DNA of 55,487 bases, taken from DATAVB01 sp040414495 (GTDB taxonomy: Bacteria > Actinomycetota > Actinomycetes > Mycobacteriales > QHCD01). The stretch lies in NCBI GenBank assembly GCA_040414495.1, contig JBEDUI010000150.1:1-55487 (forward strand), read 5' to 3'. Of the stretch, positions 33,736-42,373 are shown one piece after another; the first letter of the stretch is position 1; every line of letters starts with the position of its first letter. Made by a program: the position numbers and the translations under genes. Below the pieces are notes generated by a model. It was given only the letters and a program-made list of their open reading frames with translations, did not search any database and was not told where the DNA came from.

Positions 33736-34278
33736 ATGCGCAGGATCGTCAATTCCACCTATGTCACGCTCGATGGCGTCATCCAGAATCCGCAGGACTG
33801 GCCATCCCTGGGCAGTTTCAGCGATACCGGTACGCAGCTCCAGACCGAGTTGCTGGCCACATGCGACGGGGTGCTGATGGGCCGGCACACCTACGACAGC
33901 TTCGCCCCGGTCTGGTCGACCCGGTCCGGCGATCCGTACACCGACCGCATCAACGCGATCGACAAGTACGTCGTGTCGACCACCCTCACCGATCCGCAAT
34001 GGCACAACACCACCATCATCGACAAGGATCCGATCGACACGATCCGTGAGCTGAAACAGCAGCCAGGGAAGGACATCGTGCAGTACGGCTTCGGCCGGCT
34101 GGCCCACGAACTGATGGCCGAAGGGCTGCTCGATGAGCTGCGGCTATGGCTACATCCGTTCTTCGTCGGCACCGGCAACGACGGAGACCTGCTCTACCGC
34201 ACCGGATCCTCGCGCCGGTTCGAACTGGCCGACCAGACCACACTGGACTCCGGCATCGTCATTCTCACGTACCGCTGA
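33736..34278 (+). CDS. DHFR/RibD C-terminal-like reductase, second copy
   Basis: 180 residues from ATG 33736 (GGAGGAG upstream). The fold matches 1168-1707: TYVTLDGVIQNPQDWP, GVLMGRHTYDSFAPVW, KDIVQYGFGRLAHELMAEGL and the closing LHPFFVGTGNDGDLLYR. Its substrate is not known. It is followed after 16 bp by a GNAT-like gene, likely as one operon. Confidence 0.87.
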   Translation: MRRIVNSTYVTLDGVIQNPQDWPSLGSFSDTGTQLQTELLATCDGVLMGRHTYDSFAPVWSTRSGDPYTDRINAIDKYVVSTTLTDPQWHNTTIIDKDPIDTIRELKQQPGKDIVQYGFGRLAHELMAEGLLDELRLWLHPFFVGTGNDGDLLYRTGSSRRFELADQTTLDSGIVILTYR

Positions 34279-34294
34279 CCGGAGGGAGCACACA

Positions 34295-34819
34295 ATGGAC
34301 TACGACGGCCTGATCAAACGTCTCCCCCGGCCCAGCGGCTGGACGGCGCCGCGCGAACTGACCTATGAGGACATTCGCGCGATCGCGCTCACCCGCGAGC
34401 AGTTGCACGACGACGTGCAGGGCATCAACGCCAGCCTCGAGCTGATCCGGCGGACCCGCGGCGGACGCTGGCCGACCGAACCGGTCACCGAGGAGTTCGA
34501 TTACGTCGATCTGGTGTGGCACGAATGCGAATTCCGCGAAGGCGATTCGTTCACCTACGCCGTTTATGACAATTCCGGTCGGTACCTCGGCTGCGCCTAT
34601 CTCTATCCGCTCGGCCGGCGCCGGCCACTCACCGACGAACTGGTGCGGTATGACGTCGACGTGAGTTGGTGGGTGACGCCCGAGGCCTACGACCGTGGCT
34701 ACTACACCAGGCTGCACATCGCGCTCGGGCATTGGGTCGCGACCGAATTCCCATCGTGGCAGGCGTACTACTCCAACGCCGAGATCCCGACAAGACCGTC
34801 GAGTTCGCCGCCACCGTGA
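34295..34819 (+). CDS. GNAT-like N-acetyltransferase family protein
   Basis: 174 residues from ATG 34295 (GGAGGGAG upstream). The segments YVDLVWHECEFREGDSFTYA and YLGCAYLYPLGRR, followed by WWVTPEAYDRGYYTRLHIAL, form the central sheet and acetyl-CoA-side helix of an actinobacterial GNAT-related family. The canonical RxxGxG/A loop is weak (AYDRGYYT), so activity is uncertain. The C-terminal YYSNAEIP is normal for the family and the last eight residues are a proline/serine tail. Confidence 0.78.
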   Translation: MDYDGLIKRLPRPSGWTAPRELTYEDIRAIALTREQLHDDVQGINASLELIRRTRGGRWPTEPVTEEFDYVDLVWHECEFREGDSFTYAVYDNSGRYLGCAYLYPLGRRRPLTDELVRYDVDVSWWVTPEAYDRGYYTRLHIALGHWVATEFPSWQAYYSNAEIPTRPSSSPPP

Positions 34820-34865
34820 AATCGGAGCACCCTGCCAGCCGGCCACCGTACCGCGCTCGCCGAGA

Positions 34866-35747
34866 TCACGACCCTCGGCTGATCAGGGAGCCGATCAGCG
34901 TGGCGATATCGTCCGGCGCTTCCTCGGCCATGAAATGGCCGGCCTGCGTGGTGTGATGCTCCAGGTCGGGCGCCCACCGTCGCCATACGCCGGCCGCGTC
35001 GTAGCCCAGGGCAGCACCCCAGTCCTGTTGGACGACGGCAACCGGCATGCGCAACTGCTGTCCCGCGTCGAGCGAGGCCTGGTCGTGCTCAAGGTCGATC
35101 GTGGCGGTGGCGCGGTAGTCCGCGACAATCGACGCGACCGCACCGCGGCTGGCGGCCAGGTATTCGGCCCGCAGATCGTCCGGGATCGCGGCCGGATTCC
35201 TGGCCCAGGCATCAAGAAACCAACCGAAGAATTCGTCGGCGCTATTGCCGATTAACGTCTCCGGTAACCCGACCGGTTGGGCCATCAGGAACAGGTGGAA
35301 CGCGACGGCCGCCGACACTCCACTGAGGACAGACCAGGTGTCCACTGTGGGCACGACGTCCAGCAGCATGAGGCGACCGATCCGGTCCGGATGATCCAGC
35401 CCGGCCCGGAACGCGACCAAGGCGCCCCGGTCGTGGCCGACCAACGTGATCTCGCCCAGCCCGAGGGCGTCGGCCAGACCGGTGACATCGCCGGCCATCG
35501 TGCGCTTCGAGTACGTATTCAAGGACGCGGGCGGCTTCGAACTCGCGCCGTAGCCGCGCAGGTCGGGACACACCACGGTGTGGTGCCGCGCCAACAGCGG
35601 CGCGACGTGACGCCACATCAGATGCGTCTGCGGAAATCCGTGCAGCAGGACGACCGGCGATCCGGCGCCACCAATCGCGACGCGCAGGGTGATATCCGGC
35701 ACCACGGTCACGTCGCGGTACTCGAATCCGGCAATAGACAGAGCCAA
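34866..35747 (-). CDS. Alpha/beta hydrolase with Asp nucleophile (dehalogenase/epoxide-hydrolase-like)
   Basis: 293 residues. The oxyanion loop is LLHGFPQTHLMWRHVAP, the nucleophile elbow LVGHDRGALVAFRAG puts aspartate where esterases have serine, and the catalytic histidine is in TQAGHFMAEEAPDDIA. This set is typical of haloacetate dehalogenases and soluble epoxide hydrolases. The leaving group cannot be told. It is divergent from the SARP regulator gene, 83 bp away, and may be its target. Confidence 0.9.
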   Translation of the reverse strand: MALSIAGFEYRDVTVVPDITLRVAIGGAGSPVVLLHGFPQTHLMWRHVAPLLARHHTVVCPDLRGYGASSKPPASLNTYSKRTMAGDVTGLADALGLGEITLVGHDRGALVAFRAGLDHPDRIGRLMLLDVVPTVDTWSVLSGVSAAVAFHLFLMAQPVGLPETLIGNSADEFFGWFLDAWARNPAAIPDDLRAEYLAASRGAVASIVADYRATATIDLEHDQASLDAGQQLRMPVAVVQQDWGAALGYDAAGVWRRWAPDLEHHTTQAGHFMAEEAPDDIATLIGSLISRGS

Positions 35748-35797
35748 GGCTGTTCCTTCTGTGGTGATGGGCTGGCCATACGCGAGGGTGCCCGAGC

Positions 35798-35817
35798 TGA
35801 ATCAGTACTGGATCAGT
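35798..35817. promoter_or_regulatory. 11-bp-spaced direct repeat upstream of SARP gene
   Basis: TGAATCAGT (35798-35806) and TGGATCAGT (35809-35817) repeat head to tail at an 11-bp period, the spacing used by SARP and other OmpR-type winged helices. They lie between the hydrolase and SARP genes. Confidence 0.4.
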
Positions 35818-35830
35818 CGACAATGACGGG

Positions 35831-37666
35831 GTGAAGCTCGACGTCGAGGTGCTCGGCCCGGTCCGGGTACGCCGCGATGGAGCCGAGGTCGATCTCGGCG
35901 GCCTACGGCACCGCGAAGTGCTGGGCCGGCTGGTCGCGGCGCGGGGCCGGACGGTGCCGATGGCGACCTTGATCGCCGATCTGTGGCCGGAGCGAGCCCC
36001 CGACAACGCGGTCGGCGCGGTCCGTACCTTCATCGCGGCGCTGCGACGGGCCCTCGAACCCGAACGCCGACCGCGTACTGCCCCGCATGTCGTGGTCACC
36101 CACGGCACCGGGTACGCGCTGGCGCTGTCACGGCAATTCGTCGACGCCGCCCGGCTCCAGGATCGGGTCGATCGGGCCCGCTCGGCGCAGCCCGAGCAGG
36201 TGCTCGACCTGCTGGAAGCCGACTGGCCGGGCGAACCGTACGCGGACCTACCCGACCGGCAGTGGGTGCTGGCCGAGCGGCGGCGTCTGACCGAGCTGCG
36301 CCTGCAGTCGGTCGAGCTGCGAGCCGACGCGCTGATCGAACTCGGCCGGCCGGCGTCCGCGATCGCGGACCTGGACACCGTCGTGTCGACCCATCCGTGG
36401 CGGGAACGCGCGGTAGCGCTACTCGGACTGGCGCTCTATCGGGATGGCCGGCAGCAGGAGGCGTTGGACGTCATCCGGCGGGCCCGGCACCGACTCGCGG
36501 ACGAACTCGGACTGGACCCCGGCGAACACCTGGCCGCGCTGGAACGGGACATCCTGCGGCAGGAGCAACCCAGTCCGTACGCGCGGACCGGCAGCCGTAC
36601 GAAGCTGCGCAGCGCCGTCGAGACCGCGCGGACGCTGGCCATCGCCGGAGGTGCCAACCTGCAAACAGCGCAGCGGGAACGGGTCGCGGCCGTCCTGGCC
36701 GCCGAACGGACCGGCGACGCAACGCTCACCGCCCGTACCATCGCGGCCTACGACGTACCGGCGTTGTGGAGCCGGCCGGACAACCCCGACGACGCGCGAC
36801 GGCTCGTCGATGCCACCGGCCGCACGTTGTACCGGCTCGGTCCGGACGCACCGCGCAGCACCCGCGCCAGGTTGCTCGCGACCATCGGCATCGAACACCG
36901 GGGCAGCCGCGACGCGTGGGCCGCCGACGCCGCTGATGAGGCCGACCGGATAGCCGGCGAGCTGGGCGATCCGACGTTGCGCGTCCTGGCGTTGAATGCC
37001 CGCTTCATGCAGAGCTTCCAAAAACCCGGCGCAGCGGCCGAACGCGACCGGATCGGCGCGGAAATCATCACCATTTCCAGCGCGCACGACCTGCCAACGT
37101 TCGAAATCCTCGGACACCTCGTACGGCTGCAGGCCCGCGCCGCCATTGGTGATTTCGCCGCGGCTGACCAGCACGCGACCGCGGCCGAGGGGATCTCGGA
37201 GAGCTACGAAGCGCCGGTCGTACCGGTGCTGACCCGCTGGTACCGGATCATGCGCGACATCGGAACGGCCAGCGCGTCCGAATCGGCGCGGGCCTATCGG
37301 CAGGCTTATCCAGCGCTGAATGATGCCGGCATGCCGGGCCTCAGCGGCGGGTTACTGTCGCTCGCGTTGCTCACGATCCGGCTCCGGCACGGCCGTCCCG
37401 CCCCGGCCGATCCGGCGCTGGACTGGGGTCCGTACGAAACCTGGATTCTGGTCGATACGGACGCTGTGCCTGACCCGCCGGCCGATCATCTGCAGGAACT
37501 CATGTGGTGCCTGATCGCCGAAACGGCCATCGCGCGGTCCGATCGGCAACTCGCGCGACGGGCCCGAACCGCGCTGGAATGCGCAGCGGGCGAACTCGGC
37601 GGCGCCGGATCGGGCCTGATCACCCTTGGCCCGATATCCGAGACGCTTGCCCGCCTGCATTTCTAG
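35831..37666 (+). CDS. SARP-type regulator with BTAD domain and TPR-like tail
   Basis: 611 residues from GTG 35831. Residues 1-95 are an OmpR-like winged helix (VEVLGPVRVRRDGAEVDLGG to VVVTHGTGYALAL). Residues 100-245 form the bacterial transcriptional activator domain (WVLAERRRLTELRLQSVELR to HRLADELGLDPGEHLAALER). The remaining 360 residues are alpha-helical TPR-like repeats with no Walker motifs, so the NB-ARC ATPase of AfsR-type proteins is missing. Such regulators often control secondary metabolism, but no biosynthetic cluster lies in the window; the divergent hydrolase is the nearest candidate target. Confidence 0.88.
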   Translation: MKLDVEVLGPVRVRRDGAEVDLGGLRHREVLGRLVAARGRTVPMATLIADLWPERAPDNAVGAVRTFIAALRRALEPERRPRTAPHVVVTHGTGYALALSRQFVDAARLQDRVDRARSAQPEQVLDLLEADWPGEPYADLPDRQWVLAERRRLTELRLQSVELRADALIELGRPASAIADLDTVVSTHPWRERAVALLGLALYRDGRQQEALDVIRRARHRLADELGLDPGEHLAALERDILRQEQPSPYARTGSRTKLRSAVETARTLAIAGGANLQTAQRERVAAVLAAERTGDATLTARTIAAYDVPALWSRPDNPDDARRLVDATGRTLYRLGPDAPRSTRARLLATIGIEHRGSRDAWAADAADEADRIAGELGDPTLRVLALNARFMQSFQKPGAAAERDRIGAEIITISSAHDLPTFEILGHLVRLQARAAIGDFAAADQHATAAEGISESYEAPVVPVLTRWYRIMRDIGTASASESARAYRQAYPALNDAGMPGLSGGLLSLALLTIRLRHGRPAPADPALDWGPYETWILVDTDAVPDPPADHLQELMWCLIAETAIARSDRQLARRARTALECAAGELGGAGSGLITLGPISETLARLHF

Positions 37667-37797
37667 TGCCGCGGCAGTGGCAACGTATGCCCCGCCCATT
37701 GCAGTGCTTCCCACTATGTGAACACCACTTCCCATCACGTGGGCCAGGACATTACGATCCTGGTGCGTCCTGTTCCGGAAGAGGCGGAGGTAAGGCA

Positions 37798-38169
37798 ATG
37801 GTCGAGGCTGTGGCGCTCTCGGCTCCCTGGCAGGTCAGGTTTCAGGCGGGCGGCAACGAGAGCATCGCCGATACGCTCAAAGCCGGCGTCGGCGGTTCGG
37901 CGGGGATGCGACCGCACGAACTGCTGGAGGCTTCTCTGGCCACGTGCATGACAATCTCGGCGCGGATGGCGCTGGCCGATCTGGGCATCACCGACGCCGA
38001 GGTAGGTGTGCGGGTCCGCCTAGAGCGTGCGGAGTCGATGACGCGATTCCAATACGAGCTCCTGCTCGCCCCGGAGCTTGAGTCTCACCGCCTCGCGATC
38101 GTGGAGCGCATCGCGTGCTCGCCGGTGCGATCCACGCTGAGCAAGCCGTTGGTCTTCGAACTCGTCTGA
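37798..38169 (+). CDS. OsmC-family protein
   Basis: 123 residues. The two redox cysteines of the OsmC/Ohr fold are present: MRPHELLEASLATCMTISAR and ERIACSPVRSTLSKPLVF. The GGNESIADTLKAGVGGSAG stretch fits general OsmC rather than Ohr. It should reduce organic hydroperoxides. An inverted repeat CCAGGA-N8-TCCTGG at 37744-37763 lies ahead of the gene. It ends two bases before the convergent Trypco1 gene. Confidence 0.88.
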   Translation: MVEAVALSAPWQVRFQAGGNESIADTLKAGVGGSAGMRPHELLEASLATCMTISARMALADLGITDAEVGVRVRLERAESMTRFQYELLLAPELESHRLAIVERIACSPVRSTLSKPLVFELV

Positions 38170-38171
38170 TT

Positions 38172-38546
38172 TCACGACCCCGGTTTCTGATCCGATTTCT
38201 GATCCGGTTTCTGGTCTGATTTCTGATCTGATTTCCAGGTCACGGTGACCTGCAAATTCGCCTCGCCGCCGGTCTTCGCGATAAAAGCGCCGACCTCCGC
38301 ATCGATCTTGACCCCGAAACTGAGCTGCACCTCGCTGGGCCGCTGCACCATCGACTGGAACTGCGCCAGCGTCGCACTCGCGGCCCGCCGGATATCGCCC
38401 AGCGCCCGCTCCAACCTGGCGGTCGTCTCATGCACCGCATCGGCGGCCAGGCCGGTCCGCTCCATTCCCGTTACCCGTGGCGGGTCGACCTCGACCACCA
38501 CCGAACCGCCCTGCTCCAAGGAAAACCGGGCCAACTCGCTCGCCAT
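38172..38546 (-). CDS. Trypco1 (CU044_2847 family) trypsin-co-occurring protein
   Basis: 124 residues from ATG 38546 (AAGGGGAG upstream). The core reads LARFSLEQGGSVVVEVD, then LERALGDIRRAASATLAQFQ and VQLSFGVKIDAEVGAFIAKT, ending GGEANLQVTVTWK. This is the small beta-rich domain named for its co-occurrence with trypsin-like proteases. The last 20 residues are KSDQ/KPDQ tetrapeptide repeats coded by 12-bp DNA repeats (about 38177-38233). It is the final gene of the operon that begins with the trypsin-like gene at 46285, which supports the family name. Its biochemical role is unknown. Confidence 0.82.
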   Translation of the reverse strand: MASELARFSLEQGGSVVVEVDPPRVTGMERTGLAADAVHETTARLERALGDIRRAASATLAQFQSMVQRPSEVQLSFGVKIDAEVGAFIAKTGGEANLQVTVTWKSDQKSDQKPDQKSDQKPGS

Positions 38547-38562
38547 AACTCCCCTTCGTTCG

Positions 38563-39885
38563 TCAACGACCACACGCAGTCTGCTTCAACCAGTCGGCCT
38601 TATCGATCCCCTCCCGTACGTTTTCCAACTGCTGCAACAGAGAACGAAGTTGGTTTGGATCGGCCAGATATTGCATGACCGCCTGGGTGAACGCATCGCT
38701 CATCGACGCCGGCATGAAGTCCGATGCGTCCAGACACAGTGGACCGTCCGAGGTGAGGGTGGCCGCGATGCGCCGGCTCACCGAGTCAGGATAGACCGAG
38801 CGGTCGACCTTCTGGCTCACCGAAAATGTCGCGTCGCCCCGAATTCCGGGCCAAATGCGTTGCCCGCGCGAGCTGGCCAGAAAACGCATCAGCGCCTGGG
38901 CTTGCGGCGTGTTGTGGAACATGCCGGCGAGGTCGGCCGACACCTCGGATGGCTCCGGCCCCGCGCTCATAGCCGGAAATGGGAAATAGTCGAAATCCTG
39001 GCCAGGGCGCGGATGGGTCCGATCCGTACGACGATCGCTTTGGTACGTGCTGGCGATGAACGAGCCCTCGTGCTGCATCGCGCACCCCTGTGGGGTGGTG
39101 AACATCGCCCGGCCGGCGTCGGAATAGTCGGTCAGCAGCGCGGCGGTACGGCCGCCCCGGACCAAATTGTCATCGGTCACGATCGAGCCCCACGTTTGCC
39201 AGGCCGTACGGACTTCCGAGGAGTTCCAGCTCAGCTTCCCGGACGCCCACTGCTGGTAGACATTCCGGCCGTACTTGTGCAGCAGAATGTCCTCGATCCA
39301 GTCCGTGCCGGGGAATCCGGAGGTCGGCGGCGCGCCGACACCCTCACACCACGGAGCCTCGCCGCCCTCGGCGATCCGGCGGCTGAGCGCGGTCAAATCC
39401 TTCCAGCTGCGCGGCTTCGGGTCGGCCATCTCGCGCGGGTCGTACCAGACAATGCTTTTCAGATCGGCTTTCACCGCCACCGCGTACGTGTGGTGTCCGC
39501 CCAGCCGCAGCAGCGTCCGCCACCGCGGGCTGTAGTCGTCGATCTCCCGGCCGAGCGCGCCATCGAGCGAATGCAGTTCGCCGCTGTTCATGTACGCGGC
39601 CAGGTCGCCGGCGTTGGGCAGTACGGCCACATCGGGCGCCGAGCCCTCTTGCACATCGGCAGCGAGCACCTGATCAACGGCCCGCGTGCCCTGGTAATCG
39701 ACTTCGATCCCGGTCTGCGCGGTGAATTCGTGCAGCACCTTCTCGAATGCCTGTTGTTCGTCGCCGGTCCAGGACGCCAGCACACTCACCGTTCCAACGG
39801 GCGGGTTGGCGGTATTGGCGTCGCCGCCGGCCATAACCAACAACACCAGCAGGGCGACGAGCGCGAACGTCGTGGCCCACCTCAT
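38563..39885 (-). CDS. Extracellular solute-binding protein (family 1/MalE-like) of the kinase operon
   Basis: 440 residues from ATG 39885, overlapping the sensor gene's stop codon (ATGA). A hydrophobic N-terminus (MRWATTFALVALLVLLVMAG) exports it; no lipobox cysteine is seen. The body is a two-lobed binding fold: VSVLASWTGDEQQAFEKVLH, DVAVLPNAGDLAAYM, GHHTYAVAVKADLKSIVWYD and late SFIASTYQSDRR. No ABC permease or ATPase is present. Beside a four-TM sensor and a PknG-type kinase it takes the place held by GlnH in mycobacteria, so it likely reports an extracellular ligand to the sensor rather than importing it. Confidence 0.88.
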   Translation of the reverse strand: MRWATTFALVALLVLLVMAGGDANTANPPVGTVSVLASWTGDEQQAFEKVLHEFTAQTGIEVDYQGTRAVDQVLAADVQEGSAPDVAVLPNAGDLAAYMNSGELHSLDGALGREIDDYSPRWRTLLRLGGHHTYAVAVKADLKSIVWYDPREMADPKPRSWKDLTALSRRIAEGGEAPWCEGVGAPPTSGFPGTDWIEDILLHKYGRNVYQQWASGKLSWNSSEVRTAWQTWGSIVTDDNLVRGGRTAALLTDYSDAGRAMFTTPQGCAMQHEGSFIASTYQSDRRTDRTHPRPGQDFDYFPFPAMSAGPEPSEVSADLAGMFHNTPQAQALMRFLASSRGQRIWPGIRGDATFSVSQKVDRSVYPDSVSRRIAATLTSDGPLCLDASDFMPASMSDAFTQAVMQYLADPNQLRSLLQQLENVREGIDKADWLKQTACGR

Positions 39886-40994
39886 TGCCGGCTCCGATAG
39901 CGGTATTCGTCCAGCCGCGGCTGCAAACCGAATGCCGCCAGCACCGCGATGCACAGCACGCCGGCCGGAATGAGCACGGTGAGGTCGGCGACCACGTCGG
40001 CGTCCGCGAGCCGTTCGGTCGTTACGCTGATCTCCTGCTGCAGGTGCCGCTGACTTTTCGCCGTGGGCAATGGCTTGCTCTGGGGCAATGTCGCCAGCAC
40101 ACCGTCGACCGTCCGTCCACAGTTCACACCACGCTCGCACCTCTGCAACATCAGCCGGGCCAACGCGCGTTGCCCGGCCGAGTCAATCGCCGCGGTCTGG
40201 TTATGCCAATCGGTCAGCAAGCTCTCGAGCCGGTTGCTGGTGTCGTGCACCTCGCGCTGCGAGGCCATCGAATACGCCATGCCGACAATCAGCACACCCA
40301 GCAGCGCGGTGGCGATGATCAACGGAATGTTCATTATTCGTTGGAATTGCCGGAACACACACCGTTGGGTGAATATCAGCAGGACGAACAGTGCCAGGAA
40401 CGGGATCACCCACAGCGGCAGCACGGCCCAGGTCATCCAGACGGTCGAGAGCTGTCGGTGTAGCGCGGACCGCTCGACCTGGCGCAGCGCATCGAGCTGC
40501 GCGAGTGCACCGTCCTTCATATGCAGCAGCCGCGAGGCGTTCCAGACTTCGGCGGCGCCCAGTAACTCGTGGGGTCCCGGCCGGTAATGCGCGTCGGCCT
40601 GCCCGATCGCTCCGGTGTAGACGGCGACCAGACCCTCGACCACCTGCAGAATCCGGCTGCCGCTGTTGCCGGCCTGATTCACCTCCGCGACCCGGGCCAG
40701 GCTCTGCCCGGCCGCGCCGACCTGCCGCTGGTACAGCTCGCCCGGGCCGGCCACCGCGACCGTGCCGCTGCGGTAGTTGCCGATCGCGGCCTGATCAGCG
40801 TCCACAAGGGACTGACGGGCCGACGCCGCCTCGATCAACGCCGCGGCGGTACGGGTGCGAACGGTGTTCGCGGTCGTGGAGATCGCGTGCAATCCCGCGA
40901 ACGAGATGATCAGTGCCAGCGCGCTGCAGATCAGCAGCCACCGCCGTAGCAGCAGCAGATTCTGCCTGGTACCGGACGGTTCCGGCACGGTCAC
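39882..40994 (-). CDS. GlnX-like four-TM sensor protein
   Basis: 370 residues from GTG 40994, overlapping the vWA gene's stop (GTGA). TM1 is WLLICSALALIISFAGLHAI, followed by a helical extracytoplasmic domain of about 160 residues. TM2 is WAVLPLWVIPFLALFVLLIF, a short cytoplasmic loop follows, and TM3 is IPLIIATALLGVLIVGMAY. A second outside helical domain carries CERGVNCGR, and TM4 is LTVLIPAGVLCIAVLAAFGL. Two outside domains between two TM pairs match GlnX, the mycobacterial receptor that links GlnH to PknG. Similarity is in layout and gene context, so orthology is inferred. Confidence 0.78.
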   Translation of the reverse strand: MTVPEPSGTRQNLLLLRRWLLICSALALIISFAGLHAISTTANTVRTRTAAALIEAASARQSLVDADQAAIGNYRSGTVAVAGPGELYQRQVGAAGQSLARVAEVNQAGNSGSRILQVVEGLVAVYTGAIGQADAHYRPGPHELLGAAEVWNASRLLHMKDGALAQLDALRQVERSALHRQLSTVWMTWAVLPLWVIPFLALFVLLIFTQRCVFRQFQRIMNIPLIIATALLGVLIVGMAYSMASQREVHDTSNRLESLLTDWHNQTAAIDSAGQRALARLMLQRCERGVNCGRTVDGVLATLPQSKPLPTAKSQRHLQQEISVTTERLADADVVADLTVLIPAGVLCIAVLAAFGLQPRLDEYRYRSRQ

Positions 40995-42373
40995 AGCTCC
41001 GCCCTGCAGGCCTCGCAGAATCGCGACCCGCCCGGGGATTTCCAACTGCACGCGGGGCACGTCACCGGGTCACCGCCCAGCACCGGTCGCGGCGGCACCG
41101 CACGGTGCGTGATCGCTGAGCCGACCAACGCGGCCAACACCGCGCTTCGACCCAGATCATCGCGCAGCCGTACCGTGCCGGCGGCCGCGTCCTGAATCTC
41201 GACCAGCTCGCCGAGCCTGGCCAACATGACCGAATCCTCCAACGCATGGGCCAGTGCCACCGCCTTGCCCCAGTCCCTTTCCGCGCTCGCCGCGTCCTGC
41301 GCCTCGTATGCGATACGGCCGCGGCGCATCGCGTCGATCAACTCGGCCCGCTGGTCCGAGCGCCGCACCTGCGCCGGCGGAAGCACCGTCTGCGGCGGCA
41401 ATGCGCGGTCCCAACGCGCCATGATTGGTTGCCGCGCAGCGTCCGCACCGACCAATTCGACCCAGCCGACCTGCTCGTCCTGGTCGAAGACGATCTGCGT
41501 GTCGGGCGCGACGTCGATGCATACGTGGTATTCCCGGGTCATCGGCGCGGCCAAGGGCCCGGTGCCGAGGTCGACCTGCCCCGACTCGGCCGGCCGGCAT
41601 CGGTCGGTGAGATCGTAGTGGTCGGGCTCGACCTGGCGGACGAACCGCAGCCGGGTGTGCGGCATGGTGCCGATCCGCATGGTCTGCTCGGGATACGGTT
41701 CGGCGGTGGCGGTGCCGACGATGGCGCGGAAATGCTCGGCCAGCCCGGATTCGTCTACGACCGCATCGGCCCGACCCCGCAGCACGCGGACAATCCACCT
41801 CAGCTGCGTCGGCTCGTAATCCTCACCAATTCCGAGGGCATCGCAGCCGAACCGCCCCTCACAACTGGTCAGCACCTGTTCCAACTGCGCCAGCGCCTCG
41901 GTCTCGTCCCGGCCGTCGGTCAGCAGCAACGCGTGGCCGACCATTTCCGGCCGGGTCGCGAACAGGTCGCGGGCCAGCGCCAGCCAGGCTCCGATGGCGG
42001 TGCCGCCGCGCATCTGCATCTGATCGATCCGCTCGATCGCGGCGTCCCGGGTCGCGCCGCTGGCGACGGCCAACTCCGGCAGCTCCGGATAGATCATCGT
42101 GGCCTCGCTGGTGCCGCCCACCACGGCGAACACAACGCCGTCACTCAGCGACTCGACCGCCGCGATCGCCGCCTCCCGGGCCAGAATCGCCTTGCTACGC
42201 GGGAAAAGCATCGTGCTTGAGCAATCCAAGAGCAATACTTCGGCCGCCGCCGGGGTTGCGGGCGCCAGTCGGCTCGATGCCGCTGTCACGGTGAGAATGG
42301 CGTGCACCGCGCGCTCGTCCGCGGACAGCGCGCCGGTACCGTGCACAGCCAATTCGATAGAGCTCATGCCCAT
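40991..42373 (-). CDS. vWA-domain protein with C-terminal zinc ribbon
   Basis: 460 residues. The von Willebrand A fold begins AAEVLLLDCSSTMLFPRSKA. The MIDAS has Asp, Ser and a threonine in the place of the last serine, the second-site threonine in RGGTAIGAWLALA and the aspartate in ALLLTDGRDETEA, so metal binding looks possible. A beta-sandwich-like middle (TRLRFVRQVEPDHYDLTD) and helices follow. The end, CPACSWKSPGGSRFCEACRAEL, is a four-cysteine ribbon. No signal peptide is present, so it is cytoplasmic. It is translationally linked to the kinase (TGATG overlap) and to the sensor, and should bridge them or act as a phospho-target scaffold. Confidence 0.87.
   Translation of the reverse strand: MGMSSIELAVHGTGALSADERAVHAILTVTAASSRLAPATPAAAEVLLLDCSSTMLFPRSKAILAREAAIAAVESLSDGVVFAVVGGTSEATMIYPELPELAVASGATRDAAIERIDQMQMRGGTAIGAWLALARDLFATRPEMVGHALLLTDGRDETEALAQLEQVLTSCEGRFGCDALGIGEDYEPTQLRWIVRVLRGRADAVVDESGLAEHFRAIVGTATAEPYPEQTMRIGTMPHTRLRFVRQVEPDHYDLTDRCRPAESGQVDLGTGPLAAPMTREYHVCIDVAPDTQIVFDQDEQVGWVELVGADAARQPIMARWDRALPPQTVLPPAQVRRSDQRAELIDAMRRGRIAYEAQDAASAERDWGKAVALAHALEDSVMLARLGELVEIQDAAAGTVRLRDDLGRSAVLAALVGSAITHRAVPPRPVLGGDPVTCPACSWKSPGGSRFCEACRAEL

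Noticed and set aside
34790..34819. Frameshift at the end of the GNAT-like gene
   Set aside because: The protein already reaches family length at YYSNAEIP; the continuing frame has no family match.
38245..39900. 551-codon plus-strand frame opposite the binding-protein gene
   Set aside because: The minus strand codes a clear solute-binding protein with overlapping neighbours; the plus-strand product has no recognisable fold.
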